A stretch of 53,695 nucleotides of DNA from Lentisphaerae bacterium RIFOXYA12_64_32 (lineage in GTDB: Bacteria; Verrucomicrobiota; Lentisphaeria; Oligosphaerales; YB12-FULL-65-16). Position 1 is the first letter of the stretch. Every line of letters starts with the position of its first letter. Positions 46,101 to 53,695 of the stretch are shown in pieces. The notes beneath the pieces were generated by a model, which did no database searches, was not told the DNA's origin, and saw nothing but the letters and a program-made list of their open reading frames with translations. A program made the position numbers and the translations under genes. The DNA is taken from positions 1 through 53,695 of the forward strand of contig MHBL01000390.1 of NCBI GenBank assembly GCA_001803235.1, written 5' to 3'.

Positions 46101-47971
46101 ATGCTCGGGCGGTTCTGCTCGCGCCGGATCAGAGACTCGCACAGCGCCCGGTAGCGGGCCTGGGTCTCGGGCGCGTCCAGCAGGTTGTCCGCAAAATCCT
46201 TGAAATGCGGCAGCGAGAACGAGGCCAGCATGCCGGTCGCATCCGTCGCCTCGAACAGTCCGTCCATGTAGCTCACCTCGCCGGGTGCGAAGTTGTAGTT
46301 CGAGGTGATGAGGAAGTTGAATCCGTAGTCCGCCAACCGCGTGCAGGTGTTGCGGCAGCCGTCGAAGGAGACCTTGTCCGCCTGGTTCGAAATGCTGCTG
46401 GTGAACAGCGCGCGCAGGTGAATGCGCCGCCCGTTCAGGTAAAAGTCGTGTCCCTCGGCCCAGAACTCGCGGAACCCGAACCGGACCGGCAGCGACTCGT
46501 CCAGTACCTTCCCGCTCTCGTCCGTCAGGGTGATGACCGCGTCATACACGTTCCCGGGCGTGTCTGTGTCCCACAACTCCGCGTCCGCCCAGGCGCCGGA
46601 GAACGTGAACCGCCCCTCCTTCAAGCTCGCAGCGTCCATCGGCTCGGACGCGAACGTGCGCACCTCCTGGCCCTGCTTCAGGACGCGTGCCGTGAGCCGA
46701 CGCTTGCCCTCACCCATGGCCGCGACGGCCGTGTCGAACGCAATCGTGCCCTGGCGCGTCGACGTGATCACATGCACGTCGCCAAGCGTGTCCTGCTTCG
46801 GCTCGCTGACGAGGAACACGTCGCCCGTGAGGCCCTTGAACTTCACCGTGGCCTTGCTCTTCACGACCCGGTCGTTGGCCATGAAATCCATCTTCTCCTT
46901 CTCCAGCGGCCGCGCCGTGACCAGCACGGCCAGGGAGCAGGTCTTGCCCGGCTGCACACGCTCCGTCACATCCAGGCGCCCGCCCGGGAACCAGACCACG
47001 CCGGCTTCCGCTCCGTCGAGGTACACCTTGGCGTGGGTCTGGACCAGGGTGAAGTCCAGCAGGACGCGTCGGCCCGCCCACGTCTCCGGGACGGTCAAGT
47101 CGCGCCGGTACCAGGCCTGGTCGACCTTGTTCATGTCGATCTGCTCCGCGGTCCAGTCCGGCAGCATTACTTCCTGTGCCGCCTCGCCAACATCCCAGCT
47201 TGAACCGCGCGGCCAGAGCCCCGGCACCTTGAACCAGCCCCAGCCCTCGCCGGGTGCCGGCAGATCCTTCGCTTCCTCACCCAGCGGCAGGAAGCCCCAC
47301 AACCCGTTCAGACAGACGCTCTCGCGCGTGGACGACGTCTGGCGCCACGCCGTGGCCATGTCCCAGGGCGCGGGTGCCGCCGCGGGCGCCGGCAGGTCCG
47401 CCTTCTTGCCGCGCAACTTCGCCACGACCACGGAGAGATCGTCGAACTCAGCCTTGCCCGCCTTGCCCATCATGAACGGCCCGATGTCCAGCGTCACCGC
47501 CCCGCGCGGGATGCGGAAATCGCGCTCATCCTTGACCCAGTCCGTGGTGCCAACACCGTGGATCACGTTCGGCCACGGATCCACATGCTTGCCCGCCGCG
47601 TCCTTGAAGTCCATCACCAACCGTGCGTCCTTCCATCCCTCGTCCCCGACCTCGACCCCGGTCAACCGCATGCGGCAGGCAATGCGCAGCACGCCCCACT
47701 CCGGGTCGAGCCGGATCGACTGCACCTGCGACGCCGCCTTGTCGATGGCAAGCCAGCAGTTCGCATCGGCCTTGCCGACATTGAACCCGTCCTGCTTCCG
47801 CCACGCGTCCGGCCACCCGTCGTTGTCCGCGTCGGTCTGGAAATCGCCATTGCGGATCAAGTTAGCGGGCGGCTCCTGCGCCCAGCCCGCCGCGGCCAGA
47901 GCTGCGGCGGCAAGCACAGACGTCAAACGGGTCACGAGCCTGCAACAACTGGACGCGGCGGCGTAGACCAT
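43115..47971 (-). CDS. Exported glycoside hydrolase family 2-like protein with atypical active site
   Basis: 1618 residues. Signal peptide (LTSVLAAAALAAAGWAQ), then a CBM4/9-like domain (NLIRNGDFQTDADNDGWPDA), GH2 sugar-binding sandwich (LNGLWGFLPLGEE, WYRRDLTVPETW, HAKVYLDGAEAGVVWFPGGR), Ig-like domain and barrel. The family acid/base Glu, expected in a PSI..W..NE pattern, is replaced: RPSIILYAMNHNATG has His at residue 631 (codon 46079-46081). The nucleophile Glu survives at residue 734 in FFVEWGLP. The C-terminal third has glutamine-amidotransferase-like and second jelly-roll regions (LFWYRVRFPTPASMTAGKMI...LGPVDDESWVWLNGTFLGEH). ATG 47971 has AGGAGGT 5-6 bases upstream. Confidence 0.85.
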   Translation of the reverse strand: MVYAAASSCCRLVTRLTSVLAAAALAAAGWAQEPPANLIRNGDFQTDADNDGWPDAWRKQDGFNVGKADANCWLAIDKAASQVQSIRLDPEWGVLRIACRMRLTGVEVGDEGWKDARLVMDFKDAAGKHVDPWPNVIHGVGTTDWVKDERDFRIPRGAVTLDIGPFMMGKAGKAEFDDLSVVVAKLRGKKADLPAPAAAPAPWDMATAWRQTSSTRESVCLNGLWGFLPLGEEAKDLPAPGEGWGWFKVPGLWPRGSSWDVGEAAQEVMLPDWTAEQIDMNKVDQAWYRRDLTVPETWAGRRVLLDFTLVQTHAKVYLDGAEAGVVWFPGGRLDVTERVQPGKTCSLAVLVTARPLEKEKMDFMANDRVVKSKATVKFKGLTGDVFLVSEPKQDTLGDVHVITSTRQGTIAFDTAVAAMGEGKRRLTARVLKQGQEVRTFASEPMDAASLKEGRFTFSGAWADAELWDTDTPGNVYDAVITLTDESGKVLDESLPVRFGFREFWAEGHDFYLNGRRIHLRALFTSSISNQADKVSFDGCRNTCTRLADYGFNFLITSNYNFAPGEVSYMDGLFEATDATGMLASFSLPHFKDFADNLLDAPETQARYRALCESLIRREQNRPSIILYAMNHNATGYYGDQNPQKIDGIYDPDRLTDTLTYKGSPWRTVARKKGHLTAQVVKSLDPTRPVYHHQSGNLDDLHTVNCYLNWAPRQERSDWLEHWSTEGVKPLFFVEWGLPHISSWSSYRGPQFIWRCEAFQQVWDSEFAAPYKGEEAYRMTPLKVQSMAHEEKLWAAGKPFHWGGLIQFLRQQEENYTEIQALFASDNWRSHRTWGASAMLPWDQEALWNRVRKVDSRENPKRWDGLQAPGIVPDRLSSAGQLIWALEPDEFEPSSLGKAFLRWNMPLMAYVGGGPDRFTEKSHVFTPGETVRKQLVVVNDMRRDRDCAYSWSVATIGSSGRGQVTVKPGDKALVAIEVPLPGDAKPGEYTLRAEFDFGSGARQEDTFRFDVMPPVQPASVTSRVALVDPKGETARLLDSLGVKYERLDAGADLAPYGLLVVGREALTPDGPLPSLNRVRDGLRVLIFEQTADVLERRLGFRVNLHGARRVFVRASGHAALDGITDELLRDWRGAATLTPPNLVAGDEVAEVEEHDPKWRWCGFENTRVWRCGNYGNVASVLIEKPERGGFLPLVDCEFDLQYAPLLEYAEGQGRVIFCQLDVTGRTLDDPAARQLCGNLLRYLDQAKPAPVRAASYAGDGRGAELLQRLGVEAGPWNGAAASADSAVLVVGPGAPGLADLSPAVEQGLRVLCLGLSGEELERNLPGMVQTQTEPSVSTLLEASGAPELAGVSSADVHWRTRPTLAALTSPVGDGNAGNAALRVVHKGKGTVVLCQAAPWMFDDASKGYLRTTWRRNVFLLSRLLANLGVQAKTHLIEQFGSAPVTWDVPLPAEWKGLVDRQDVGRKEEWFRPDHDETGWQPVKVPGMFDDQFAELKDYDGLFWYRVRFPTPASMTAGKMILQLGPVDDESWVWLNGTFLGEHTKQTNPKDYWSFPREFEMTPGLLKADGENVLVVRVNDTYQKGGLTGTPRLVTPAPWLNSYYLQEPVAGDDPYRYYRW

Positions 47972-48407
47972 GGGATACCTCCTGGTTATGCTATAATCGC
48001 TTCTCGCAATCGTCGTCGCCATCGCCTCTCGCCCGGCACCCGGCCCGATCGCCACGGGCTGACTCTCCGGGGCCTTCGCCTGAGTCCCGCGTTCACGCGG
48101 AAATTGCAGCGACGCTTCAGCGAGCGGCCCGGGATCGGCTCGCTGAAGCTCGCCTCCACTTCCGCCTGATGGGCGGAACTCAGACCGAGACAGCAGGACC
48201 TCGGCACGAGATACCGGGGAGATCGGCGACACGGTGACCGTGTTACTGCCAATTGCGCACACCGGCGCCAATTTCGTACGTGTCACGCATCTTTTCGGCC
48301 GTGCCGCCACCGTGAGTTCCACTGCGACGGTGTGCAACCTGCGCGATAGCTCTTCTGGGGTGCGGTACCAGCGTAGCGCCAGTACCGCTTTGGGTTCTAT
48401 GCGCGCA
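47972..48407. other. Intergenic region with hairpins
   Basis: Contains an 11-bp perfect stem CTTCAGCGAGC/GCTCGCTGAAG (48115-48125, 48138-48148) and GCGGTAC/GTACCGC (48362-48388). Frames across it are unconvincing. Confidence 0.5.
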
Positions 48408-48635
48408 TCACGGCCCGCCGTGGACGGCGGGCCGAACCGACACAAGGCGCGATCGCTTCGCCTTGGTGGGAACCGCGCGAACCAGCGCCGGAAGCGGGGC
48501 GCGGCGAACCAGACGGGACTGGAGACGCTTCTGGTACCGGCACAGGTGCTCGAAGTAGCACTGCACGCCAGGATATCTGCTGTCCAGATCGCGACGAACC
48601 TGGCGCAACTCGGCGAGAATCGGATCGTTCTCCAT
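48408..48635 (-). CDS. Small protein downstream of PIN toxin, antitoxin-like
   Basis: 75 residues starting MENDPILAELRQVRRDLDSR, followed by YPGVQCYFEHLCRYQKRLQS. The opening is like that of small proteins encoded directly after PIN-domain genes (pattern IxxEVRxxRExxxxxFxxDxxxIFEDLxxxE), so it is probably the cognate partner. It starts one base after the PIN stop codon, with GGAGG inside that gene 6 bases upstream. The C-terminal part is unusual and runs into a perfect 9-bp hairpin (48412-48433), which may be a repeat insertion that extended the frame. Confidence 0.6.
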   Translation of the reverse strand: MENDPILAELRQVRRDLDSRYPGVQCYFEHLCRYQKRLQSRLVRRAPLPALVRAVPTKAKRSRLVSVRPAVHGGP

Positions 48636-48636
48636 G

Positions 48637-49110
48637 TCAAGCCTCCAACAGTTCCTCAGGGCTGCAGACGATCGGCGTACGAATGCCGCGTGCGGAGTTC
48701 ACTTCCTCCAACACAAACCGGACCCGTGCATTGGCGATGTGCCGGCAATTCCAGGTAACCAGATAGTGCATGCCATGCCAGGACGCCAATGCGAGATGGA
48801 ATGCGTCAGCCTGCGACTCATCCGGTATTTGCAGTCGTTCCAGGTACTCCGCTGCCAGTTCGTTTGCCTTCGACGTAACACCAAGCACAGGCAGTGCCGC
48901 CACCGCCGCAAGTCGCCGCTCCGCGGCCGCCGCGTCCCCGGCGGATATCTCCTCGATCACCACCGGCGAGACGTAGCAGTCATAGCGCGATCTCGCGCTC
49001 GCCCACCACTCGTGCGTAAGCTGCTGATGACACGCAACCACCAAGTCTCTACTCGGCCGCGCGGCGTAGTAGCTGACGACACTGGACTCGATGTATACTG
49101 ACGGTTTCAC
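48637..49110 (-). CDS. VapC-like PIN-domain protein, putative type II toxin
   Basis: 157 residues beginning VKPSVYIESSVVSYYAARPS from a GTG, the usual start of this family; an upstream ATG would add 12 unrelated residues. Acidic PIN residues are in YIESS, in VVIEEISAGD and in SQADAFHLALA, with the C-terminal YLVTWNCRHIAN signature. The predicted activity is RNase cleavage, typically of tRNA, blocked by a co-encoded antitoxin. No AbrB/RHH antitoxin precedes it; the small gene after it is the candidate partner. Confidence 0.78.
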   Translation of the reverse strand: MKPSVYIESSVVSYYAARPSRDLVVACHQQLTHEWWASARSRYDCYVSPVVIEEISAGDAAAAERRLAAVAALPVLGVTSKANELAAEYLERLQIPDESQADAFHLALASWHGMHYLVTWNCRHIANARVRFVLEEVNSARGIRTPIVCSPEELLEA

Positions 49111-49182
49111 TGATCCACTATACTCCAGGCCAACGTTTGGAACCAAACGGATTGAGGGCGTCAGGTCTTGCCGCTGGTCAGG

Positions 49183-51687
49183 TCACCGGTCGCTGGCGCC
49201 ACGGTTCTGCTTCGCCCCCGCCGCCGGCGCGCCGGTGATGGCCCGTATGTCTGCATCCGCCGGCGCGTCGTCCGGCAGCAGCATCAACTCGAGATACCGG
49301 AAGTCGCCGGTTACACCGCTGCTCACGCTTATGCCTGGATGTCCATTTGCGACCGCATCGTCGTCCACTTCCATGATCAACTGCTTGTCGACAAAGACGC
49401 GCAGTCGGTCGCCAATCGCGGAGAAAGCCAGGTCGAAGAAACCGTCGTGGCTTTGGGCAGAGACTGCGGTGTGAATCCGCGACCACTCGTTGTTCACTGT
49501 CTTGTCTATGCTGAACGACGAGTCCTTTTCGAACTTACAGACGTAATTTGCGCCAGTCTGTGTGTCTCGCAGGCGCATACCCAAGATCTCGCCGCCCGTC
49601 TTCTTGACTTGCGCTCTCAGGATCATGTTCCGACCAGTCCGCCGGTGAAGGAGCCCCGCGTATTGTCCAGGCGCGGCGGTCAGCCGAATGCCCCCATCCG
49701 CCCAAACCGGCTCCGCGCTGCTCCGCGCCCAGTTCTCGGCACCCAGGTCGGCGGCGGACGTGGCCAGCGGGATGAACTTGCCGATCTCCGCCGCCGGTGC
49801 GTTGCCGAACCCGCCCGCGTCGTATTTCTGCCAGAACTCGGCGGGCGGCAGGCGCTGGTCCCAGGCGGAGCCGATGCCTTTGATGGTCTTCATGTTGCGC
49901 ACGATGTCGAGCCCGGTGGTGATCGTGGCCGGCGTGAACGCGAACTGCTCCAAAGGCATGCCCTGCAGCGGGGTCAGGTCCGTGACCTTGGTGCCGTCAA
50001 TGGCCAAGCCGCGCAAGGTCGCCATGCCGGTGATCGGGACCAGGTCCGCAACCGGGCTGCCCTCGATGCTGAGCAGGACCAGCGGCATGGTCGCCAGCGG
50101 AAACAGCGAGGTGACGCCGGTGTTGCGGGCTGAGAGCTTTCTGGGCTTGAGTTGGTGCAGCGGCGAGAGGTCGGCGCCCCCGGTCCCGTCCAGCACGATC
50201 TGGGTGACCGCGCCGTTCTCGAACTTGAACTGGCCCTGGCCGTTGTACTGCGGGTTCTTCGCCTTGAGCGCCGCGTGCAGGGGCGCCACCGCCGGGTCGG
50301 ACTCCGGCTGGGCGGGGGTTGTGGGCAAGCCTGTCGGTTCAGTGGTACCCGGAGCCCGCGAGGACGCGGGCGCTCCAGGTTGCGTATTGGCCGAACTGAC
50401 AGGCGCCGGCGGCGGGCGACTGGCCGCGTGGTACATGAAAGCGATCCCGGCAATCAGCGCCACCACCGCGGAAATGCCCAGACCGATCAGGAGTCCTGAC
50501 GACGGTTTGCGTGCGGGAACCGCACTCGCCGACTTGCCTGCCGCCCCCGCGCCGGCCGCGGCCGGGGATGGTTTCGCACTGGCAGCACGCGCCGCGGCTT
50601 TGAGGCGGTAGCGTTCGAAGGCGTACTTGCCTTTGCCGAGGTGCGCGCGGCTCTTCGCCTTGCTCGCGGCGTCAAAGGTCACGGCCCGGGTCACGGCGGC
50701 GTCTTCTTCGGCCAGATACTTCTCCACATCCTTGATCAGTTCCGCCATCTTCTGGTAGCGGCAGTCCACGTCCCAGGCCATGGCGCACTCGATGATGGCG
50801 GTGATGGGTTCGGGAAGGTCGGGATTGTGCTGGGCCGGGGGTATGGGCGGGGTGTGCAACGTGATGGCGCGGAAGACCTCGTACACCGTGGTCTTGTCGT
50901 GGTACGGCCTGACGCCCGCCAGGAGTTCGTACATCGTGGCGCCGAGCGAGTAGATGTCGGCGCGCGCATCAACGTCCTTGCTCGACGCAATCTGCTCCGG
51001 CGACATGTAGTGCGGCGTGCCCATGGCGGTTCGCGTCACGGTCATGCCGTCCGCCTCGAGTTGCTTGGCGATGCCGAGGTCGGTGATCTTGGTGACGAAC
51101 TCGCCGGACTCCGTCTCGCAGACCACGGCGTTATCCGGCTTGACGTCGCGATGCACAATGCCGTTGGCGTGCAGGTAGGCCAGGCCGCGCGCCGCCTGGA
51201 TGATGACATGCAGCTTTTGCGCGATCGTGAACTCCGCTTTCACTTTCTTCGGCGGCACGATCTTGGCGAACAACTCCATGGAGTAGTACGGCCGGCCCAT
51301 GTAACTGCCGCCGCCGTAAACCTGCACGACGTTGGGGTGGTTCAGACACAGCAGGCTCTTCCACTCCGTCTCGAACCGCGCCGGGTCCGCCTCGCCGACG
51401 GCGACTTTGACCGCCACGCGCTCGCCCGGCACCGGGATGTCCTGGGCAATGAGCAGCGCGCGAATGGTCCCTGCGTCGAGCGTCTTCCCGCTCAGCTTCC
51501 CCGCGAGTTCTTCGGCTTTCTGCCGGCGTTCGAGGTGCGAGTCGCCCTGGACCTGGGTGTAGGCGTACAGCGCGGTGTAGTCGAACCGCAGTTGGTCCAC
51601 CTCGGCCAGGTACACCGCGGCCATGCCACCCTGGCCGAGCTTCCGCCCCAGAACGTAGACCCCGTCAATGACCGTGCCGACACCCAT
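49183..51687 (-). CDS. Membrane Ser/Thr protein kinase with N-lobe insertion and extracytoplasmic LRR/LamG-like region
   Basis: 834 residues. Kinase domain: glycine loop GQGGMAAVYLA (18-28), catalytic Lys94 in VAVK, HRDVKPDN with Asp181, DLG at 203-205, TPHYMSPEQ after. Between glycine loop and Lys there are ~60 residues instead of the usual dozen. Next are a Lys/Ala-rich linker and a transmembrane helix (LLIGLGISAVVALIAGIAFM). A few leucine-rich repeats follow (DLSPLHQLKPRKLS, DLVPITGMATLRGLAIDGTK). The C-terminal beta sandwich is of LamG/DUF1080 type (WSRIHTAVSAQS...FVDKQLIMEVDDDA). It likely senses an outer ligand and phosphorylates cytoplasmic targets. ATG 51687 has GAGG 8 bases upstream. 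Confidence 0.88.
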   Translation of the reverse strand: MGVGTVIDGVYVLGRKLGQGGMAAVYLAEVDQLRFDYTALYAYTQVQGDSHLERRQKAEELAGKLSGKTLDAGTIRALLIAQDIPVPGERVAVKVAVGEADPARFETEWKSLLCLNHPNVVQVYGGGSYMGRPYYSMELFAKIVPPKKVKAEFTIAQKLHVIIQAARGLAYLHANGIVHRDVKPDNAVVCETESGEFVTKITDLGIAKQLEADGMTVTRTAMGTPHYMSPEQIASSKDVDARADIYSLGATMYELLAGVRPYHDKTTVYEVFRAITLHTPPIPPAQHNPDLPEPITAIIECAMAWDVDCRYQKMAELIKDVEKYLAEEDAAVTRAVTFDAASKAKSRAHLGKGKYAFERYRLKAAARAASAKPSPAAAGAGAAGKSASAVPARKPSSGLLIGLGISAVVALIAGIAFMYHAASRPPPAPVSSANTQPGAPASSRAPGTTEPTGLPTTPAQPESDPAVAPLHAALKAKNPQYNGQGQFKFENGAVTQIVLDGTGGADLSPLHQLKPRKLSARNTGVTSLFPLATMPLVLLSIEGSPVADLVPITGMATLRGLAIDGTKVTDLTPLQGMPLEQFAFTPATITTGLDIVRNMKTIKGIGSAWDQRLPPAEFWQKYDAGGFGNAPAAEIGKFIPLATSAADLGAENWARSSAEPVWADGGIRLTAAPGQYAGLLHRRTGRNMILRAQVKKTGGEILGMRLRDTQTGANYVCKFEKDSSFSIDKTVNNEWSRIHTAVSAQSHDGFFDLAFSAIGDRLRVFVDKQLIMEVDDDAVANGHPGISVSSGVTGDFRYLELMLLPDDAPADADIRAITGAPAAGAKQNRGASDR

Positions 51688-51775
51688 ACGTGGATCCTCA
51701 ATCGCAATCAGGCTGCAGGGGCTTAGGTTGTAGGCTGTTACGAAAGACAAGTACCGCCCGGTGCGATAGGCCACC

Positions 51776-51831
51776 CCGCCCGCCCTCTTCTCCTGGCGGG
51801 CCACGGCCCGCCAGGAGAAGAGGGCGGGCGG
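51776..51831. repeat. Perfect palindrome, 27-nt arms, 2-nt loop
   Basis: Arms 51776-51802 and 51805-51831 are exact complements around AC. The position relative to the conserved 44-base block matches that in element A, although the arm sequence is different. Confidence 0.93.
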
Positions 51832-51845
51832 ACGACGGCGCGACT

Positions 51846-51889
51846 GGCGGTTGAACCCGCTTCACCACCGGCACAAGGCCGGTGGGGTC
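51846..51889 (+). repeat. 44-nt conserved block with covarying hairpin, copy B
   Basis: Counterpart of 7630-7673. The stem is ACCGG/CCGGT around CACAAGG, versus CGTGG/CCACG in copy A. Confidence 0.85.
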
Positions 51890-52050
51890 GCCAAGTCGCC
51901 CTTGCCGCACAGGTCGCAAAATGCATGACCACCGACGCTCCGAGCGTTCGACCGGGCCGTCTCCCGACCTGACTTGAAGACCACCGGCCCAAGTCCGAGC
52001 CCTCTGAACCTACAGCCTAACCCCCTGCAGCATCTCCCCCCCCATCAGCG

Positions 52051-53520
52051 TCACCGCTTCAGGTTCAGGTCGCCGGTGGCGCCAATGGCCTCGCCGACGA
52101 CTTCGCCCTTCTCATCCTCGAGGATCGTGGACGGGACCAGTTGCTGACCGTCCACTTGGTAGCCAATGCATTTCTCGGCCCAGAGCTTGCAGAACGCATC
52201 GCCCACTTGCGTGCGCCACCCCTTGTTCTGGGAGAAGAAATTCTTGTGCAACACGATGTGGAGAACAGCGCGGTTCCCCTCCTGCTCCTCGACGCGAACC
52301 TTGGTGACGATGCGCGCCCCGATACGGCGCTGCTGCGCCTTCAGCCACGTGCCGTACTCTTCCAGCAACGGCTTGAGATGCTCCGGCGTCTTGCCCAGGT
52401 CCGCCTCCGTCTCGGGCGGTGGCGGCGGAAGGACGCCACGAGGCGGGGACGCCACGCCGGGGACCGTTTCGGCCGCGGGTTCGCCAGGAACCGGCGGCGT
52501 GGCCTGCGCCACCGCTTCCGGTTCCTCAACGATCGGCCCTTCCGGCGCCGGCAGCAACCAGTCGTCCACGGCGGTGAGATCCAGTGCCGCCGGCGGTGGC
52601 GGCAGTGCCCCACCATCGCCCCCTTCGTCTTGCGCCCCACCTTCCTCTCCAGCCTTAGCCGCCTCCGGTGCGGGAGCGCCGGGTTCACCCGGGACCGGCT
52701 CGGGCGTCCTGGCCGTCTCCTCGTTCGTCTCAGGTTGTCCCGGCGGCGCCGCCGCCAGCTCAGGCTTGGCCGGGACGGACGCGACCGGAGTGAGCGCCTT
52801 CTGCCCTGGTTGCGGCATCGACCGCTTCACCTGGCCGAGCAGCTCAGAGCACTGATCCAGCGTCGCCACAAACAGGTCTCGGGCCCGGCCTTTCGCCTTG
52901 CGCTTGCCCTTGCCGCCACACTTGCCGCAAACCTGACTCTCCTTGCCGCTGCCCTTGCAGACCGGGCACTTCCCCTTGCCCTCGCACACCGGACACGGCT
53001 TCTCGACCACGGTTTCCCGGCCCAGCCCCCTGTAGCGGATCGTGCCGGCCTCGCACTTCGAGTTCCCACACTTCCCGGAGCCATTGCACTTAGGGCACTT
53101 CCAGGAAAGCTTCCCTTCGCCTTTGCAGGCCGGACACGGCTCGTCAAAGTTCGACTCGTTCAACAGCGATCGCGACGGACTGTTCGGATACTCGCGCGAC
53201 AACTTCTGCCGCTGCACCTCAAAGCCCAACTCATCACCACTGGCCAGCACTCCCATCGCCACCGCAAACGCCACCGATTCGCGCAGGCCCATCTGGGTCG
53301 GGATCCGCGGAATCAGATCCTTGACGCGGCTGACCACGACACCGTTGGTCGGCTGCGCCTTGGCGGCTGCGATCGCGTCGGCCAGTGCCGTCAGCGTCGC
53401 CGCATCCGTCGCCGCAGGCGCCTCCTCCTGCGCACCGCACTCCGGCACCCACCATGCGCCCGCAAGACTGAACAACACAACCAGTCGACACCATTCCAAG
53501 ATCATCGTTGCCACCCGCAT
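52051..53520 (-). CDS. Exported protein with DnaJ-type cysteine-rich zinc-finger and Pro/Glu-rich linker
   Basis: 489 residues. A signal peptide (LVVLFSLAGAWWVPECGAQ) indicates export. Residues ~128-210 contain CPACKGEG, CPKCNGSG, CPVCEGKG, CPVCKGSG and CGKCGGKG, the CxxCxGxG repeats of DnaJ zinc fingers, with no J-domain. Next comes an acidic Pro/Ala-rich linker of ~190 residues. A C-terminal domain of ~100 follows with HLKPLLEEYGTWLKAQQRR and a strand pair RAVLHIVLHKNFFSQNKGWR. In DnaJ this zinc-finger binds substrate; here the function outside the cytoplasm is unknown. A second ATG five codons later is an alternative start. Confidence 0.75.
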   Translation of the reverse strand: MRVATMILEWCRLVVLFSLAGAWWVPECGAQEEAPAATDAATLTALADAIAAAKAQPTNGVVVSRVKDLIPRIPTQMGLRESVAFAVAMGVLASGDELGFEVQRQKLSREYPNSPSRSLLNESNFDEPCPACKGEGKLSWKCPKCNGSGKCGNSKCEAGTIRYRGLGRETVVEKPCPVCEGKGKCPVCKGSGKESQVCGKCGGKGKRKAKGRARDLFVATLDQCSELLGQVKRSMPQPGQKALTPVASVPAKPELAAAPPGQPETNEETARTPEPVPGEPGAPAPEAAKAGEEGGAQDEGGDGGALPPPPAALDLTAVDDWLLPAPEGPIVEEPEAVAQATPPVPGEPAAETVPGVASPPRGVLPPPPPETEADLGKTPEHLKPLLEEYGTWLKAQQRRIGARIVTKVRVEEQEGNRAVLHIVLHKNFFSQNKGWRTQVGDAFCKLWAEKCIGYQVDGQQLVPSTILEDEKGEVVGEAIGATGDLNLKR

Positions 53521-53634
53521 TTTATCACTGTGAAGACCGCCACACTTTCACCCTGTCGCCGTGCGCATCGCACCGCATTACCGCAATATAGCCCACCACA
53601 CAGTGAACCGGTATCGCCGAAAAGGAGTTAGGGA

Positions 53635-53655
53635 AATGCGTCAGTCGCGGGTGGA
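53635..53655 (+). repeat. Start of another AATGCGTCAG element (cut by window end)
   Basis: AATGCGTCAG at 53635-53644 runs directly into AGTCGCGGGTGGA (53643-53655), the latter identical to the 23-bp arm segment at 27655-27667. The rest of this copy lies outside the window. Confidence 0.6.
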
Positions 53656-53695
53656 GATAAGGTCGACGTCTGACCTGGGCTGACGCCTAAAGTGG

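Larger units (their letters stand above)
51688..52050. repeat. Element B: structured repeat between kinase and zinc-finger genes
   Basis: Bounded by inverted heptad tracts (GGCTGCA, GGGGCTT, AGGTTGT, AGGCTGT at 51711-51738; ACCTACA, GCCTAAC, CCCCTGC at 52008-52028). Contains a perfect 27-bp-arm palindrome (51776-51831), the 44-base block (51846-51889) and GACCGGGCCGTCT at 51950-51962 shared with element A (7722-7734). No coding content. Confidence 0.82.

Overview
The window is a high-GC bacterial chromosome segment, most likely from the Lentisphaerota/Kiritimatiellota side of the PVC superphylum. The main clue is three secreted-type pseudopilins with the FTLIELLVVI(A/S)IIAILASMLLP head and a C-terminal H-X9-DG-like motif. 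Others are a DUF4838-type protein, very large exported carbohydrate-active proteins, a type I sulfatase motif, a eukaryotic-like Ser/Thr kinase with an extracytoplasmic sensor, and an ECF sigma factor beside a zf-HC2 membrane protein. The assignment rests on family content only; no rRNA or tRNA gene was found.

Left part (1-20 kb) is mostly housekeeping. It holds a DRE-TIM aldolase, an S23/IVP four-helix-bundle gene bounded by inverted heptad repeats, a NAT_N/GNAT_C-type acyltransferase and UV-damage endonuclease UvsE. An alginate-export-type porin, an FmdB-type zinc ribbon gene with a membrane zinc-ribbon partner, and the protein quality-control operon tig-clpP-clpX come next. A sulfatase, pyruvate phosphate dikinase, a previously easy-to-miss 32-aa basic protein with its own promoter, and a MacB/FtsX-type ABC transporter complete this part.

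Right part (20-53.7 kb) is dominated by exported or polysaccharide-related proteins. These are a 2160-aa multidomain secreted protein, three pseudopilins, two putative TIM-barrel glycosidases, a DUF4838 plus CBM9-like protein and a 1618-aa GH2-like protein. Regulation and signalling are represented by an ECF sigma factor, an anti-sigma/alpha-toroid fusion, a kinase with a C-terminal LamG/DUF1080-like domain, a VapC-like PIN gene with a small partner, and an exported protein with a DnaJ-type zinc finger. Together this looks like a polysaccharide-degrading lifestyle with secretion- and envelope-linked sensing.

The most unusual content is between the genes. Intergenic DNA carries (1) a 42-nt REP-like unit (AATGCGTCAGC, 5 nt, a hairpin with compensatory changes, TCAT) in at least four copies, twice as or near one end of inverted pairs; (2) a 44-nt block shared by two loci 44 kb apart in which three base pairs of a hairpin change with full compensation; (3) perfect 25- and 27-bp-arm palindromes beside that block; (4) a roughly 115-125 nt repeat with a covarying hairpin downstream of two genes; and (5) many degenerate arrays of exactly 7-nt (and two of 9-nt) period, several running into stop codons and one inverted pair flanking the four-helix-bundle gene. 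No transposase or RAYT gene lies in the window, so all of these look non-autonomous.
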